From Pelagibacteraceae bacterium AG-439-F23 (lineage in GTDB: Bacteria; Pseudomonadota; Alphaproteobacteria; Pelagibacterales; Pelagibacteraceae), in the NCBI GenBank assembly GCA_003212415.1, contig QCPT01000001.1, positions 1-64,000 on the forward strand: DNA of 64,000 bases, read 5' to 3'. Position numbers and translations under genes: made by a program. This document shows, in pieces, positions 1 through 8,299 of the stretch. The notes beneath the pieces were generated by a model. It did no database searches and had not been told where the DNA came from. It worked only from the letters and a program-made list of their open reading frames with translations. How positions within the stretch are numbered: position 1 is the first letter of the stretch; each line of letters starts with the position of its first letter.

Positions 1-412
1 GAAATATTTTTTCTGGTTCTCCAGTAATGCCAACAAAATTATTATCAAAATTACTTAAATAATTTTTTACAATTTCTGGAGTATCTCTTTCTGGATCAAC
101 GCTTATAAAAAAAAATTTTACATGTTTTTTCTTATTTTTTAACTTATCTAAAACGATATCCATTTTATTTAATGTCATTGGACAGACATCTGGACAATTT
201 GTAAATCCAAAAAAAATTGCAGTTAGAGGACCGTCGAAAGACTCTTGAGTAATAACATTATTGTTCATATCTTTTAAGGAAAAATCAGAACCCTTAAATG
301 ATGAAATAGACTCATCTTTTTTATCTTTCATAGATAAAAAAACTGGCAGCATAATAAATAAAAAAATTATAAGACATCCGCCTATTATGCTAATTGAAGT
401 TTTTAATTTCAT
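1..412 (-). CDS. SCO1/SenC/PrrC-type copper chaperone, 3' part cut by window edge
   Basis: Absent from the ORF track because it runs off the left edge; reading the minus strand from ATG at 412 gives an open frame of about 137 codons. It starts with one N-terminal membrane anchor (ISIIGGCLIIFLFIMLPVF), followed by a thioredoxin-like domain with the SCO motif GFTNCPDVCPMT (CxxxC copper-binding pair) and the following ISVDPERDTPE segment. SCO proteins deliver copper to the CuA centre of cytochrome c oxidase subunit II and act on the periplasmic side of the membrane. It is divergent from the subunit III-like gene at 449, which fits an oxidase-assembly role. The C-terminal part, including the expected distal histidine ligand, lies outside the window. 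Confidence 0.9.
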   Translation of the reverse strand, partial: MKLKTSISIIGGCLIIFLFIMLPVFLSMKDKKDESISSFKGSDFSLKDMNNNVITQESFDGPLTAIFFGFTNCPDVCPMTLNKMDIVLDKLKNKKKHVKFFFISVDPERDTPEIVKNYLSNFDNNFVGITGEPEKIF

Positions 413-448
413 TATTGTAAAATTGTTTATACTAACTATATAAATATT

Positions 449-1126
449 ATGTCTTTCTTAAAGAAATTATTTGGCACACTGGCCCAAAAACCTTGGGAAG
501 AAAATCAAGTTGTGATCGACAATACTCATTCTGGTCGTTCATTTAATCTTTCAAACCAAATGTCAGCAGTAATTATAATTTTTGGTGTTAGCACTGCTAT
601 ATTCAGCCTGATATTTACAGGATATCTTTATTCTCTTCCACCTGAACAGGATACTACATTTATTTTAAAAACCACTTTAGTTTGGGTTAATACTTTAGTT
701 TTAGTTATGGTTACTTTTTTCTTTAATAAAATAAGCAGTGATCTTAAAAAAAATTTAACTAATAAAATTAAAAAAAATTTAATTTATGTAGGAGCGTTAA
801 GTTACTTATTTTTATTTTTACAATTATTGTTGTGGTATCAACTTATGAAAAGTGGAAACTTTGTAGATACAAATACTTACTTTTCATCTTTTTATATCTT
901 TACTACATTACATGGTATCCATCTTCTTGGAGGCTTATTTTTTTGGGGAAAGGTTAGCTCAAGAATATTTAAATTAGATGAAAAAGATTATGCAAATGAA
1001 GAAAAAAATATAAACGCTTTATCATTGTACTGGTTATTTTTATTTATTGTTTGGATTGTATTCTTTGCAATAATGTTTATTTATAATGATGCAGTAATTG
1101 CATGGTGCAAATCTTTGATAGCTTAA
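449..1126 (+). CDS. Heme-copper oxidase subunit III-like membrane protein (second, divergent copy)
   Basis: A 225-aa protein with about five predicted membrane segments. The stretch FTTLHGIHLLGG followed by SLYWLFLFIVWIVFF has the layout of the COX3 family (compare FHGTHVSIGV and LYWHFVDLVWVFIF in the coxC product at 4123), so the family is fairly clear. The usual His in the WHFVD motif is replaced (WLFLF). It stands outside the main cox operon, separated from coxB by a gene on the other strand. It could be an alternative subunit III, an assembly or stability factor, or a NorE-like relative; the sequence does not decide. No good Shine-Dalgarno is seen before the ATG. Confidence 0.75.
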   Translation: MSFLKKLFGTLAQKPWEENQVVIDNTHSGRSFNLSNQMSAVIIIFGVSTAIFSLIFTGYLYSLPPEQDTTFILKTTLVWVNTLVLVMVTFFFNKISSDLKKNLTNKIKKNLIYVGALSYLFLFLQLLLWYQLMKSGNFVDTNTYFSSFYIFTTLHGIHLLGGLFFWGKVSSRIFKLDEKDYANEEKNINALSLYWLFLFIVWIVFFAIMFIYNDAVIAWCKSLIA

Positions 1127-1131
1127 ATTTA

Positions 1132-1323
1132 TTATAAAAATAAAACTAAAATGGTACCAACCGCAGCAATTATTATTAAAAGTATATTTACAGATTTTAA
1201 ATATTTCTTTGTTTCCGGCTTCAGTTTATCTTTTGAAAAGGCCCCAGCCCCTAAAGATATGACTATATAAAAAAGTAAAACTAAAACGAGTATTGAAACT
1301 AAGATTCCTAATTTACCGAACAT
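1132..1323 (-). CDS. Small two-helix membrane protein, possibly DUF2909-like
   Basis: A 63-aa ORF with two hydrophobic helices (about residues 5-27 and 46-62) joined by a charged linker (SKDKLKPETKKYLKS). Size, topology and position beside cytochrome oxidase genes resemble the twin-transmembrane DUF2909 family, but similarity in so short a protein is weak evidence. It ends 5 nt from the convergent subunit III-like gene and is divergent from coxB, so its promoter must share the 89-nt gap that carries the palindrome at 1361. Function unknown; a small oxidase-associated protein is an inference from context. Confidence 0.6.
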   Translation of the reverse strand: MFGKLGILVSILVLVLLFYIVISLGAGAFSKDKLKPETKKYLKSVNILLIIIAAVGTILVLFL

Positions 1324-1360
1324 ATTATCCTTGAATATACTAGTTAATTTAAGATGATTT

Positions 1361-1377
1361 TATGACATTTTGTCATA
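1361..1377. promoter_or_regulatory. Perfect inverted repeat upstream of coxB, operator-like
   Basis: TATGACA-TTT-TGTCATA: two perfect 7-nt arms around a 3-nt spacer, in the divergent gap between the 63-aa gene and coxB. Its right half overlaps the candidate -35 (TTGTCA) of coxB, the usual place for a repressor or redox-regulator site. No known regulator is matched, and no T-run follows, so a terminator is unlikely. Confidence 0.45.
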
Positions 1378-1397
1378 GGTATTTATGTGGTTATTAT
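1370..1397 (+). promoter_or_regulatory. Candidate sigma70 promoter of the cox operon
   Basis: TTGTCA (1370-1375) and TATTAT (1392-1397) each match the -35/-10 consensus at 5 of 6 positions with a 16-nt spacer. A second -10-like TATATA sits at 1400-1405, which would give a nearly leaderless coxB mRNA. In DNA this AT-rich, chance matches are common, so confidence is low. Confidence 0.3.
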
Positions 1398-1412
1398 TCT
1401 ATATAAACAGCT

Positions 1413-2249
1413 ATGCATGCGGGTATAATATTTTTTTTAGTCATTCTTGGGTCGGTATTATTCCACATTTTTACACCTTGGTATTGGACTGATGTTGCTT
1501 CAAATTGGGGAGGAATGGACGACACTATCACGCTAACCTTTTGGGTCGGAGGAGGTGTATTCGTGGCAGTTTGCCTTTTTATGGTTTATTGCGTTTTTAA
1601 ATTTTCTTATAAAGAAGATCGTAAAGCTGAATACAAACCTGAAGATAAAAAATTAGAAAGAATACTTACATGGGCAACAACATTAGGTGTGGCAGCACTT
1701 TTAGCACCAGGACTTATAATTTGGAATCAGTTTATTAGCGTTCCAAAAAATGCAATTGAGATTGATGTAATGGCTTGGCAGTGGGGATGGCAGTATAGAT
1801 TGCCTGGAGAAGATGGAAAATTGGGAACAACTCAAGTTACGAATATAAATGATAATAATCCTTTTGGAATTAATTTAGACGATCCATATGGAAAAGATGA
1901 TGTAATGATACAAACCGATGTAATAAACTTAGAAAATAATAGACCAGTTAAAATATTATTAAGATCAGTTGATGTTCTTCATAACTGGTATGTTCCTCAA
2001 TTTAGAGCAAAAATGGATGCGGTTCCAGGAATTGTAACTTATTATTGGTTTGAGCCTAATAAAACAGGTGAGTACGAAGTTTTATGTGCTGAGTATTGCG
2101 GAGTTGGTCATTATGCTATGAGAGGCGGAGTTTTAGTTCAAGATAATCAAGATTACGAAAATTGGCTTCAAGAACAAGAAACATTTTCTGAATTAATGGC
2201 AAAACAAAAATTATTAGAAACTGGTGAAACAAAATTAGCAAAAAAATAA
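1413..2249 (+). CDS. coxB: Cytochrome c oxidase subunit II (CuA subunit)
   Basis: A 278-aa protein with an N-terminal hydrophobic segment acting as signal/anchor, transmembrane helices at about residues 45-65 and 90-110, then a periplasmic cupredoxin domain. The CuA motif CAEYCGVGHYAMRG supplies both Cys, the Glu, the second His and the Met; the aromatic electron-entry patch is AWQWGWQYR. It receives electrons from cytochrome c and passes them to subunit I. No C-terminal heme-c domain is present, so it is not a caa3 fusion. First gene of coxB-coxA-coxC-IV-small ORF-ctaB-ctaG. The ATG at 1413 has no clear ribosome site. Confidence 0.97.
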   Translation: MHAGIIFFLVILGSVLFHIFTPWYWTDVASNWGGMDDTITLTFWVGGGVFVAVCLFMVYCVFKFSYKEDRKAEYKPEDKKLERILTWATTLGVAALLAPGLIIWNQFISVPKNAIEIDVMAWQWGWQYRLPGEDGKLGTTQVTNINDNNPFGINLDDPYGKDDVMIQTDVINLENNRPVKILLRSVDVLHNWYVPQFRAKMDAVPGIVTYYWFEPNKTGEYEVLCAEYCGVGHYAMRGGVLVQDNQDYENWLQEQETFSELMAKQKLLETGETKLAKK

Positions 2250-2276
2250 ATTAAATGTTAATAATAAAGAAAAAAA

Positions 2277-4115
2277 ATGTCAGAAGACTTAAACAATAAC
2301 AAAACAATACAGGCACAATCTTCAGAAACTATTTCTGGAGGTGGATCTGGGATATCTCCGGATATTGATTATGTAAGACCTGCAGAAATTCCAGAACAGG
2401 ATTTGTATCATGGGCATAGCTTTATTACTAAATGGGTTTTTTGTCAGGATGCAAAAGTTATTGGAATTCAATATTTTCTTCTAGCAACATTTACAGGAAT
2501 TATTGGTCTTATTCTATCTTGGCTAATGCGTTTACAATTAGGATTCCCAGGACTTGCAGGTTTTATGACTGCAGAGCACTATTACCAGTTTGTAACTATG
2601 CATGGAATGATAATGGTAGTTTATTTTTTAACAGCACTTTTTCTCGGTGGCTTTGGTAATTATCTAATTCCATTAATGGTTGGCGCTAGAGATATGGTTT
2701 TTCCTTATCTTAACATGGTAAGTTTTTGGTCTTTTTTTGTTGCTGTTGGAGTTTTATTGGCAAGCTTTTTTGTTCCAGGAGGACCAACAGGAGCAGGATG
2801 GACTCTTTATCCACCTCAAACAATTTTAGAAGGAACGCCAGGACATGGAATGGGTATATTACTAATGTGTATATCTTTAATATTATTTGTTGCTGGATTT
2901 ACCATGGGTGGACTGAACTATTTAATCACTGTTCTTCAAGCTCGTACTAGAGGTATGACATTAATGAGAATGCCCTTAACCGTTTGGGGTATTTTTACAG
3001 CAACTGTTTTAGCTATGTTAGCCTTTCCAGCATTATTAGTAGGCGCATTAATGATGACTTTAGACAATATACTTGGAACAAGTTTTTTTATGCCAACTAT
3101 ATTAAAAGCGGGTGAAGTTTTAGAATATGGTGGAGGAAGTCCTATTCTTTTTCAACATTTATTTTGGTTTTTTGGTCACCCCGAAGTTTATATCGTTGCA
3201 TTGCCTGCATTTGGAATAATTTCAGATTTAATTTCAGTGCACTCTAGAAAAAATATATTTGGCTATAGAATGATGGTTTGGGCTATTGTTGGTATTGGCG
3301 CGCTAAGCTTTTTTGTATGGGCGCACCACATGTATGTTAGTGGAATGAACCCATGGTTTGGTTTCTTTTTTGCAACCACAACACTTATCATAGCAGTTCC
3401 TACGGCAATGAAAGTTTACAATTGGATTTTAACTCTTTGGAGAGGAAATATCAGAATGAATGTTGTTATGCTTTGGTGCCTTGGTTTCATTGTTACCTTT
3501 GTTAATGGTGGTATTACAGGAATTTTCTTAGGTAATGTTACCGTAGATGTTCCGTTATCTGATACTTATTTTGTTATTGCGCACTTCCATATGGTAATGG
3601 GTATTGCACCACTTATGGTAATTATGGGAGCTGTTTATCACTGGTTTCCTTTGGTATCTGGAAAATTTTTAGATGAAAAATTAGGTAAATGGCATTTCTG
3701 GCTTACTTTTTTAGGAGCTTATTCAATTTATTTCCCAATGCATTATTTAGGATTTATTGGAGTACCTAGAAGATATTTTGAAATGTATGACAGCCCTTAC
3801 ATGACTTCAGCTGTTGGAATGAATGAATTTATAAGCTTAGCAGCTTTTATAGTGGGCGCTGCTCAATTTATTTTAATTTATAATATTGTTAAAACTTTAA
3901 AAATAGGAAAGCCAGCTGGACATAATCCTTGGAAAGCAAATTCACTAGAATGGCTTACGCCTACAGTTCCACCTGAACATGGTAACTGGGGCGAAAGACT
4001 TCCTGTTGTTCACAGATGGCCATATGATTTTAGTGTTCCTGGAGTAAAAGAAGACTTTGTTACACAAACTACAGCACCAAGTGAAATTGCTGGCTCTAAG
4101 GTAGAAAAAACTTAA
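2277..4115 (+). CDS. coxA: Cytochrome c oxidase subunit I (heme-copper catalytic subunit)
   Basis: A 612-aa, about 12-helix protein. FGHPEVYIVALP carries the CuB His, the proton-channel Glu and the cross-linked Tyr of A-type oxidases; WAHHMYVSGM gives the other two CuB histidines; HFHMVMG gives the heme a3 and heme a ligands. The D-channel region LMVGARDMVFPYLN is present. It reduces O2 to water while pumping protons. A polar N-terminal extension of about 50 residues (Gly/Ser-rich) precedes the first helix, and the C-terminus carries the hydrophilic tail NPWKANSLEWLTP seen in this group. Starts 27 nt after coxB. Confidence 0.98.
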   Translation: MSEDLNNNKTIQAQSSETISGGGSGISPDIDYVRPAEIPEQDLYHGHSFITKWVFCQDAKVIGIQYFLLATFTGIIGLILSWLMRLQLGFPGLAGFMTAEHYYQFVTMHGMIMVVYFLTALFLGGFGNYLIPLMVGARDMVFPYLNMVSFWSFFVAVGVLLASFFVPGGPTGAGWTLYPPQTILEGTPGHGMGILLMCISLILFVAGFTMGGLNYLITVLQARTRGMTLMRMPLTVWGIFTATVLAMLAFPALLVGALMMTLDNILGTSFFMPTILKAGEVLEYGGGSPILFQHLFWFFGHPEVYIVALPAFGIISDLISVHSRKNIFGYRMMVWAIVGIGALSFFVWAHHMYVSGMNPWFGFFFATTTLIIAVPTAMKVYNWILTLWRGNIRMNVVMLWCLGFIVTFVNGGITGIFLGNVTVDVPLSDTYFVIAHFHMVMGIAPLMVIMGAVYHWFPLVSGKFLDEKLGKWHFWLTFLGAYSIYFPMHYLGFIGVPRRYFEMYDSPYMTSAVGMNEFISLAAFIVGAAQFILIYNIVKTLKIGKPAGHNPWKANSLEWLTPTVPPEHGNWGERLPVVHRWPYDFSVPGVKEDFVTQTTAPSEIAGSKVEKT

Positions 4116-4122
4116 GAAGTAT

Positions 4123-4833
4123 ATGTCTGATCCAAAAATAGAAGGCTACACATTTAAACCAGGTTTTAAAGGGATGGCCCAAGACACGGGTTCCGATCAA
4201 ACTATGTTTAAAGGCGTACATTGGGGAAAAGCAATGATGTGGATCTTTTTATTAAGTGATACATTTATATTTAGTTGTTTTCTAATTTCTTACATGAAGG
4301 GCAGAGGATCTACTTTAATAGATTGGCCAAATCCAAGTGAAGTTTTTGGATTACATGTATTTGGTGTTGATGTTCCTTTGTTACTTATCGCTATTATGAC
4401 TTTTGTATTAATTACAAGCAGTGGAACAATGGCTCTTGCAGTAAAATATGGTTATGAAAAAAACAAAAAGATGTGTGGATGGCTGATATTATTTACAGCT
4501 TTAGGTGGACTTACTTTTGTTGGAATGCAAGCTTTTGAATGGTCAAAACTAATCCATGAAGGAGTAAGACCTTGGTCAAATCCTTTTGGAGCACCACAAT
4601 TTGGTTCTTTTTTCTTTATGATTACTGGTTTTCACGGCACCCATGTTTCTATAGGTGTAATTTTTTTATTTATCTATGCCTATAAAACTTTTAAAGGCCA
4701 TTACGATGAAGGAAAAAGAGGTTGGTTTACAACAATTAAAGGTGATTATGTTGAAATAGAAATTCTAGGATTGTACTGGCACTTTGTAGATTTAGTATGG
4801 GTATTTATTTTTGCATTTTTTTATTTATGGTAA
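4123..4833 (+). CDS. coxC: Cytochrome c oxidase subunit III
   Basis: A 236-aa protein with about five hydrophobic helices and the family signatures FHGTHVSIGVIF and LGLYWHFVDLVWVFIF. Subunit III stabilises the proton-pumping core rather than binding metal. It begins 7 nt after coxA and ends 8 nt before the subunit IV gene, clearly one operon. Unlike the copy at 449 it retains the conserved WHFVD residues, so this is the likely structural subunit. Confidence 0.95.
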   Translation: MSDPKIEGYTFKPGFKGMAQDTGSDQTMFKGVHWGKAMMWIFLLSDTFIFSCFLISYMKGRGSTLIDWPNPSEVFGLHVFGVDVPLLLIAIMTFVLITSSGTMALAVKYGYEKNKKMCGWLILFTALGGLTFVGMQAFEWSKLIHEGVRPWSNPFGAPQFGSFFFMITGFHGTHVSIGVIFLFIYAYKTFKGHYDEGKRGWFTTIKGDYVEIEILGLYWHFVDLVWVFIFAFFYLW

Positions 4834-4841
4834 ATTAAATT

Positions 4842-5177
4842 ATGAGTGATACAAAAAAACAAGAACAGACATCAACACATAAGATAGGAATATATCTTTG
4901 GATCTGGGGTTTGTTATTTGTTTTAAGTTTCTTTTCATACATGGTGGATTGGTATCAATTCCAAGGTATGCTTAGATGGTCATTAATTTTAATTTTTATG
5001 TTTTTAAAAGCAGGACTGATTATGGCTTTCTTTATGCATTTGTTTTGGGAACGTTATGCATTGGTTAATGTTTTATTATGGCCAATGACAGCAATAGCAT
5101 GTTTTATATTTTTGATGGTTGCAGAGTTTGAATATACTGTTTTTACTAGGATTTTTTATTTTGTTGTAGGAGGGTAA
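4842..5177 (+). CDS. Cytochrome c oxidase subunit IV, prokaryotic type
   Basis: A 111-aa protein with three hydrophobic helices. The middle helix FMFLKAGLIMAFFMHLFWERYA is typical of the prokaryotic COX4 family (CtaF/CoxD-like), whose conserved core is a Lys in the second helix followed by a Met/His segment. It is a small non-catalytic subunit. Position right after coxC supports the call. Confidence 0.88.
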   Translation: MSDTKKQEQTSTHKIGIYLWIWGLLFVLSFFSYMVDWYQFQGMLRWSLILIFMFLKAGLIMAFFMHLFWERYALVNVLLWPMTAIACFIFLMVAEFEYTVFTRIFYFVVGG

Positions 5178-5183
5178 TAATTT

Positions 5184-5447
5184 ATGGACGGATATACTAT
5201 ATTAGCTGGTTTTTTATTATTTTTCTTATTTTTTATTTACATAACTTGGTTTGGATTTTCAGTTAAAGTTGAAAATCAAAAAGAACAGCCTGAAAAAATA
5301 TCTATTAATCCTTACGATCAACTTCCTTTGCATAGAAAATTAATTGATAAAAAGAATGACAAAGTTGGAATGTTTGATCTTGGCAATCATATTCTTATAA
5401 TTGGATTAATTTTAATAGTAATTTTTGTATCACTTAATGTTGAATAA
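5184..5447 (+). CDS. Unrecognised small membrane protein in the cox operon
   Basis: An 87-aa ORF between the subunit IV gene and ctaB, 6 nt after the former and 2 nt before the latter. It has an N-terminal aromatic-rich helix (residues 5-25), a polar middle with SINPYDQLPLHRKL, and a C-terminal helix (67-85). I do not recognise a family. Tight packing inside the oxidase operon suggests an extra small subunit or an assembly factor. Confidence 0.7.
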   Translation: MDGYTILAGFLLFFLFFIYITWFGFSVKVENQKEQPEKISINPYDQLPLHRKLIDKKNDKVGMFDLGNHILIIGLILIVIFVSLNVE

Positions 5448-5449
5448 AA

Positions 5450-6364
5450 GTGACAACAAAAATACTTAAAAAACAAACTGTTTCTTTTAATTTTTTTACA
5501 TATTTAAAGTCTTTATTACAATTGATGAAACCAAGGGTTATGTCTTTGGTTATTTTTACTTGTGCAGTTGGACTTTTAACTTCCCCAAATCAAATTCCTT
5601 TATTTGACTCTTTAATTTGTATTTTCTTTGTAACCGTAGGTGCTGGTGCAGCTGGTGCATTAAACATGTGGTATGAAGCAGATCTTGATAGTTTAATGAC
5701 AAGAACATGTCTTAGACCGATACCAACTGGAAAGGTTAGCAAAGACCAAGCTTTAATTTTTGGAATTGTTTTATCAATAATTTCAATTATTGGACTTTAT
5801 TATTTTTCAAATTTTTTATCTGCTACATTATTGTTTATAACAATTGCATTTTATGTTTTTGTTTATACCATCTGGCTTAAAAGAAAGACTCCTCAAAATA
5901 TTGTCATTGGTGGAGCTTCAGGCGCATTACCTCCAGTGATAGGCTGGACCATTGCTACTAACTCTTTAAGTCTTGAACCAATTACATTTTTTCTAATAAT
6001 ATTTTATTGGACACCATCTCATTTTTGGGCATTAAGCCTTTATAAAGCCAAAGATTATGCGAAAGCAAAAATACCAATGTTACCAATTACAAATGGAATA
6101 GAAGAGACAAAGAAAAAAATCTTTGTATATTCTTTGTTTATGATACCAGTGATTATAATTCCATATGCAATAGGCTTTAGCGGAAAACTATATATATTTG
6201 TCTCTTTATCTCTTACACTTTATTATAATTATATCTGTTACGATCTATATAAATTCAAAAAAAATAAATTTGAATTGAATAAGGCAAAAAAAGTATTTTC
6301 TTATTCAATTTTTTATCTATTTTTACTATTTGTTTTATTCTTGGTAGATCAGATTATTAAATAA
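5450..6364 (+). CDS. ctaB: Protoheme IX farnesyltransferase (heme O synthase)
   Basis: A 304-aa UbiA-superfamily prenyltransferase with many membrane segments. The first Asp-rich motif NMWYEADLDSLMTRT and the second region DYAKAKIPMLPITNG are characteristic. It farnesylates heme B to heme O, precursor of the heme A used by the coxA product. Start is GTG at 5450, 2 nt after the preceding stop. CtaA (heme A synthase) is not in the window. Confidence 0.96.
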   Translation: MTTKILKKQTVSFNFFTYLKSLLQLMKPRVMSLVIFTCAVGLLTSPNQIPLFDSLICIFFVTVGAGAAGALNMWYEADLDSLMTRTCLRPIPTGKVSKDQALIFGIVLSIISIIGLYYFSNFLSATLLFITIAFYVFVYTIWLKRKTPQNIVIGGASGALPPVIGWTIATNSLSLEPITFFLIIFYWTPSHFWALSLYKAKDYAKAKIPMLPITNGIEETKKKIFVYSLFMIPVIIIPYAIGFSGKLYIFVSLSLTLYYNYICYDLYKFKKNKFELNKAKKVFSYSIFYLFLLFVLFLVDQIIK

Positions 6365-6406
6365 AAATATCATTAGTTATTTAATATAATATAATTATTA
6401 TTTATA

Positions 6407-6874
6407 ATGATTCAGAAAAAAGACTCCTCTAAAATATTTATTATAGGCTCCTTTTTATTATTGATTACTATCTTCTTGGGTGTAGCTATAATTTATGAAA
6501 AAAATAAAAAAGAAAATAATAGAATTATTAAGATAAATTTAGATACTAAAGTAGAAAAAGCTTTAAATTGGAAATTTTTAACAAAAACTAATTTTATAAA
6601 TGCAGAAATTGGCCAAATTTACAAGATAGATTTTAATGTAGAAAATTATAGTTCAAAGGAGACTTCTGGAAGAGCCTTCTATGAAGTTAAACCAAATTTT
6701 CTAAACAAATATTTCGTTGAAATTGATTGTTTTTGTTATAAAAAACAAACATTATTACCGAGCGAAAAGTCAACATACTCAATCACTTTTTATATTGATC
6801 CAAAAATAATAAGTGATTTAAAAGCTAGTGATATTAAAGATATAAATATCTCTTATACTTTTTTAAATATTTAA
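6407..6874 (+). CDS. ctaG: Cytochrome c oxidase assembly protein CtaG/Cox11
   Basis: A 155-aa protein with one N-terminal membrane helix (about 10-28) and a periplasmic domain. The family's copper motif CFCF appears as DCFCYKKQTLLPSEKS, followed by YSITFYIDP. Cox11 delivers copper to the CuB site of subunit I. It is shorter and more divergent than typical alphaproteobacterial homologues, but motif order and operon position leave little doubt. It follows ctaB by 42 nt and precedes thrC by 15 nt. Confidence 0.9.
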   Translation: MIQKKDSSKIFIIGSFLLLITIFLGVAIIYEKNKKENNRIIKINLDTKVEKALNWKFLTKTNFINAEIGQIYKIDFNVENYSSKETSGRAFYEVKPNFLNKYFVEIDCFCYKKQTLLPSEKSTYSITFYIDPKIISDLKASDIKDINISYTFLNI

Positions 6875-6889
6875 TATGGTCAAAAAACT

Positions 6890-8257
6890 ATGAAATATGT
6901 AAGCACAAGAGACAATTCTAAAGAATACAGTTTTGAAGATGTTTTTATTAAAGGTTTGGCAGACGATGGCGGTCTTTATGTTCCGGTATCTTTAAAAAAA
7001 TATAGTGCAGAAGAATTGCTAGAATTTAAAAATTTAAATTATAATGAATTATCTACTGAAATAATAAATCAATTTTCATTGGATTTTATCTCTAAAGAAG
7101 AACTTTCGTCCTTAATTAAAAAATCATATTCAACATTTAGAGAAAAAGAAGTGGTTAAAATTTCAAACGTTGGAGAATTAAAATTATTAGAATTATTTCA
7201 CGGACCAACATTAGCCTTTAAAGATATTGCTATGCAATTCATTGGCAATTTGTATGAATATTATTTAAGCAAAAACGATAAAAAAATTAATATAGTTGTT
7301 GCAACTTCTGGAGATACAGGTGCTGCAGCTATTGATGCAATTAAAGGAAAATCTAATCTAAATATTTTTGTTTTACACCCTAACAATAGAATTTCTTCTG
7401 TACAAAGAAAAATAATGACAACAGTTGAAGAAAAAAATGTTTTTAATATTGCAATAGATGGAAACTTTGATGATTGTCAAAATATTGTAAAACAAATGTT
7501 TTCTGATCTTGAGTATTCTAAATCTATAAATATGTCAGGAGTGAATTCAATCAATTGGGCAAGAATAATTGCTCAAACAGTATATTATTTTTACTCATAT
7601 TTTAAATTAGATAAGAAAACAGTTTCATTTTCAGTGCCTACTGGAAATTTTGGCGATGTATTTGCCGGCTATCTTGCAAAAAAAATGGGATTACAAATTG
7701 ATAAATTAATCGTTGCTACAAACGAAAATGATATTTTGCACAGAGCTATCTCAAAAGGAGACTATGTTTCAAAAGAAGTTAGAGAAACAATTTCACCTAG
7801 CATGGATATTCAATTAGCAAGTAATTTTGAAAGATTAATTTATTACATAAATAATTCTGACTCACCGAAAACAGCAAATGCTATGAAAAAAATTAAGCAA
7901 AATACTTATCAAATTGATAAACCAAGTTTAGAAATAATTCAAAAAGATTTTCTTTCAGAAAGTTGTAATGAACAAGAAACTCTAGATATTATTAAAAAAA
8001 TTTACGAAGAAAATAATATAATTTTAGATCCTCATACTGCAGTTGGAGTAGGGGCTGCAAATAAACTATCTTTTAATGATTGTGTAATTTTATCAACTGC
8101 ACACCCATGCAAATTTCCAGATGCTACTAATAATGCAATAAATAAGCATGAAAAGTTGCCCGATGAACTTCAGTATGTCCTTGATAAGGATGAAAATTTC
8201 CAAGTGCTAAATAATAACACTGAAGAAGTAAAAAACTTTGTTAAAAGCAAAGTTTAA
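6890..8257 (+). CDS. thrC: Threonine synthase
   Basis: A 455-aa PLP enzyme. N-terminal YVSTRDNSKEYSFEDVFIKG and the PLP-lysine motif LFHGPTLAFKDIAMQF are diagnostic, with the phosphate-binding loop ATSGDTGAAAIDA. It converts O-phosphohomoserine to threonine. The partner homoserine kinase (thrB) lies about 1 kb away on the other strand, so the pathway is not a single operon here. It may be transcribed together with the cox genes because no clear terminator separates them. Confidence 0.97.
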   Translation: MKYVSTRDNSKEYSFEDVFIKGLADDGGLYVPVSLKKYSAEELLEFKNLNYNELSTEIINQFSLDFISKEELSSLIKKSYSTFREKEVVKISNVGELKLLELFHGPTLAFKDIAMQFIGNLYEYYLSKNDKKINIVVATSGDTGAAAIDAIKGKSNLNIFVLHPNNRISSVQRKIMTTVEEKNVFNIAIDGNFDDCQNIVKQMFSDLEYSKSINMSGVNSINWARIIAQTVYYFYSYFKLDKKTVSFSVPTGNFGDVFAGYLAKKMGLQIDKLIVATNENDILHRAISKGDYVSKEVRETISPSMDIQLASNFERLIYYINNSDSPKTANAMKKIKQNTYQIDKPSLEIIQKDFLSESCNEQETLDIIKKIYEENNIILDPHTAVGVGAANKLSFNDCVILSTAHPCKFPDATNNAINKHEKLPDELQYVLDKDENFQVLNNNTEEVKNFVKSKV

Positions 8258-8258
8258 A

Positions 8259-8287
8259 CGGGCGTTCTGTTGCTAGGTGCTCCGAAC
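8259..8287. other. GC-rich element in the thrC/bcp convergent gap
   Basis: The 42 nt between the convergent stops of thrC and bcp contain ACGGGCGTTCTGTTGCTAGG and a following TGCTCCGAAC, more than half G+C in a chromosome near 30%. GTTC and GAAC can pair as a weak outer stem, but I find no strong hairpin with a T-run, so a standard terminator is only one possibility. Nothing in the neighbouring genes explains the composition. Confidence 0.35.
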
Positions 8288-8299
8288 TATTAAAGATAA

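Noticed and set aside
261-443. Plus-strand 60-aa ORF at the left edge
   Set aside because: It is the antisense shadow of the SCO-family gene on the minus strand, which has clear motifs.
8259-8287. rRNA fragment, because ACGGGCG resembles a 16S segment
   Set aside because: Only seven bases agree; the flanking sequence does not continue the match.
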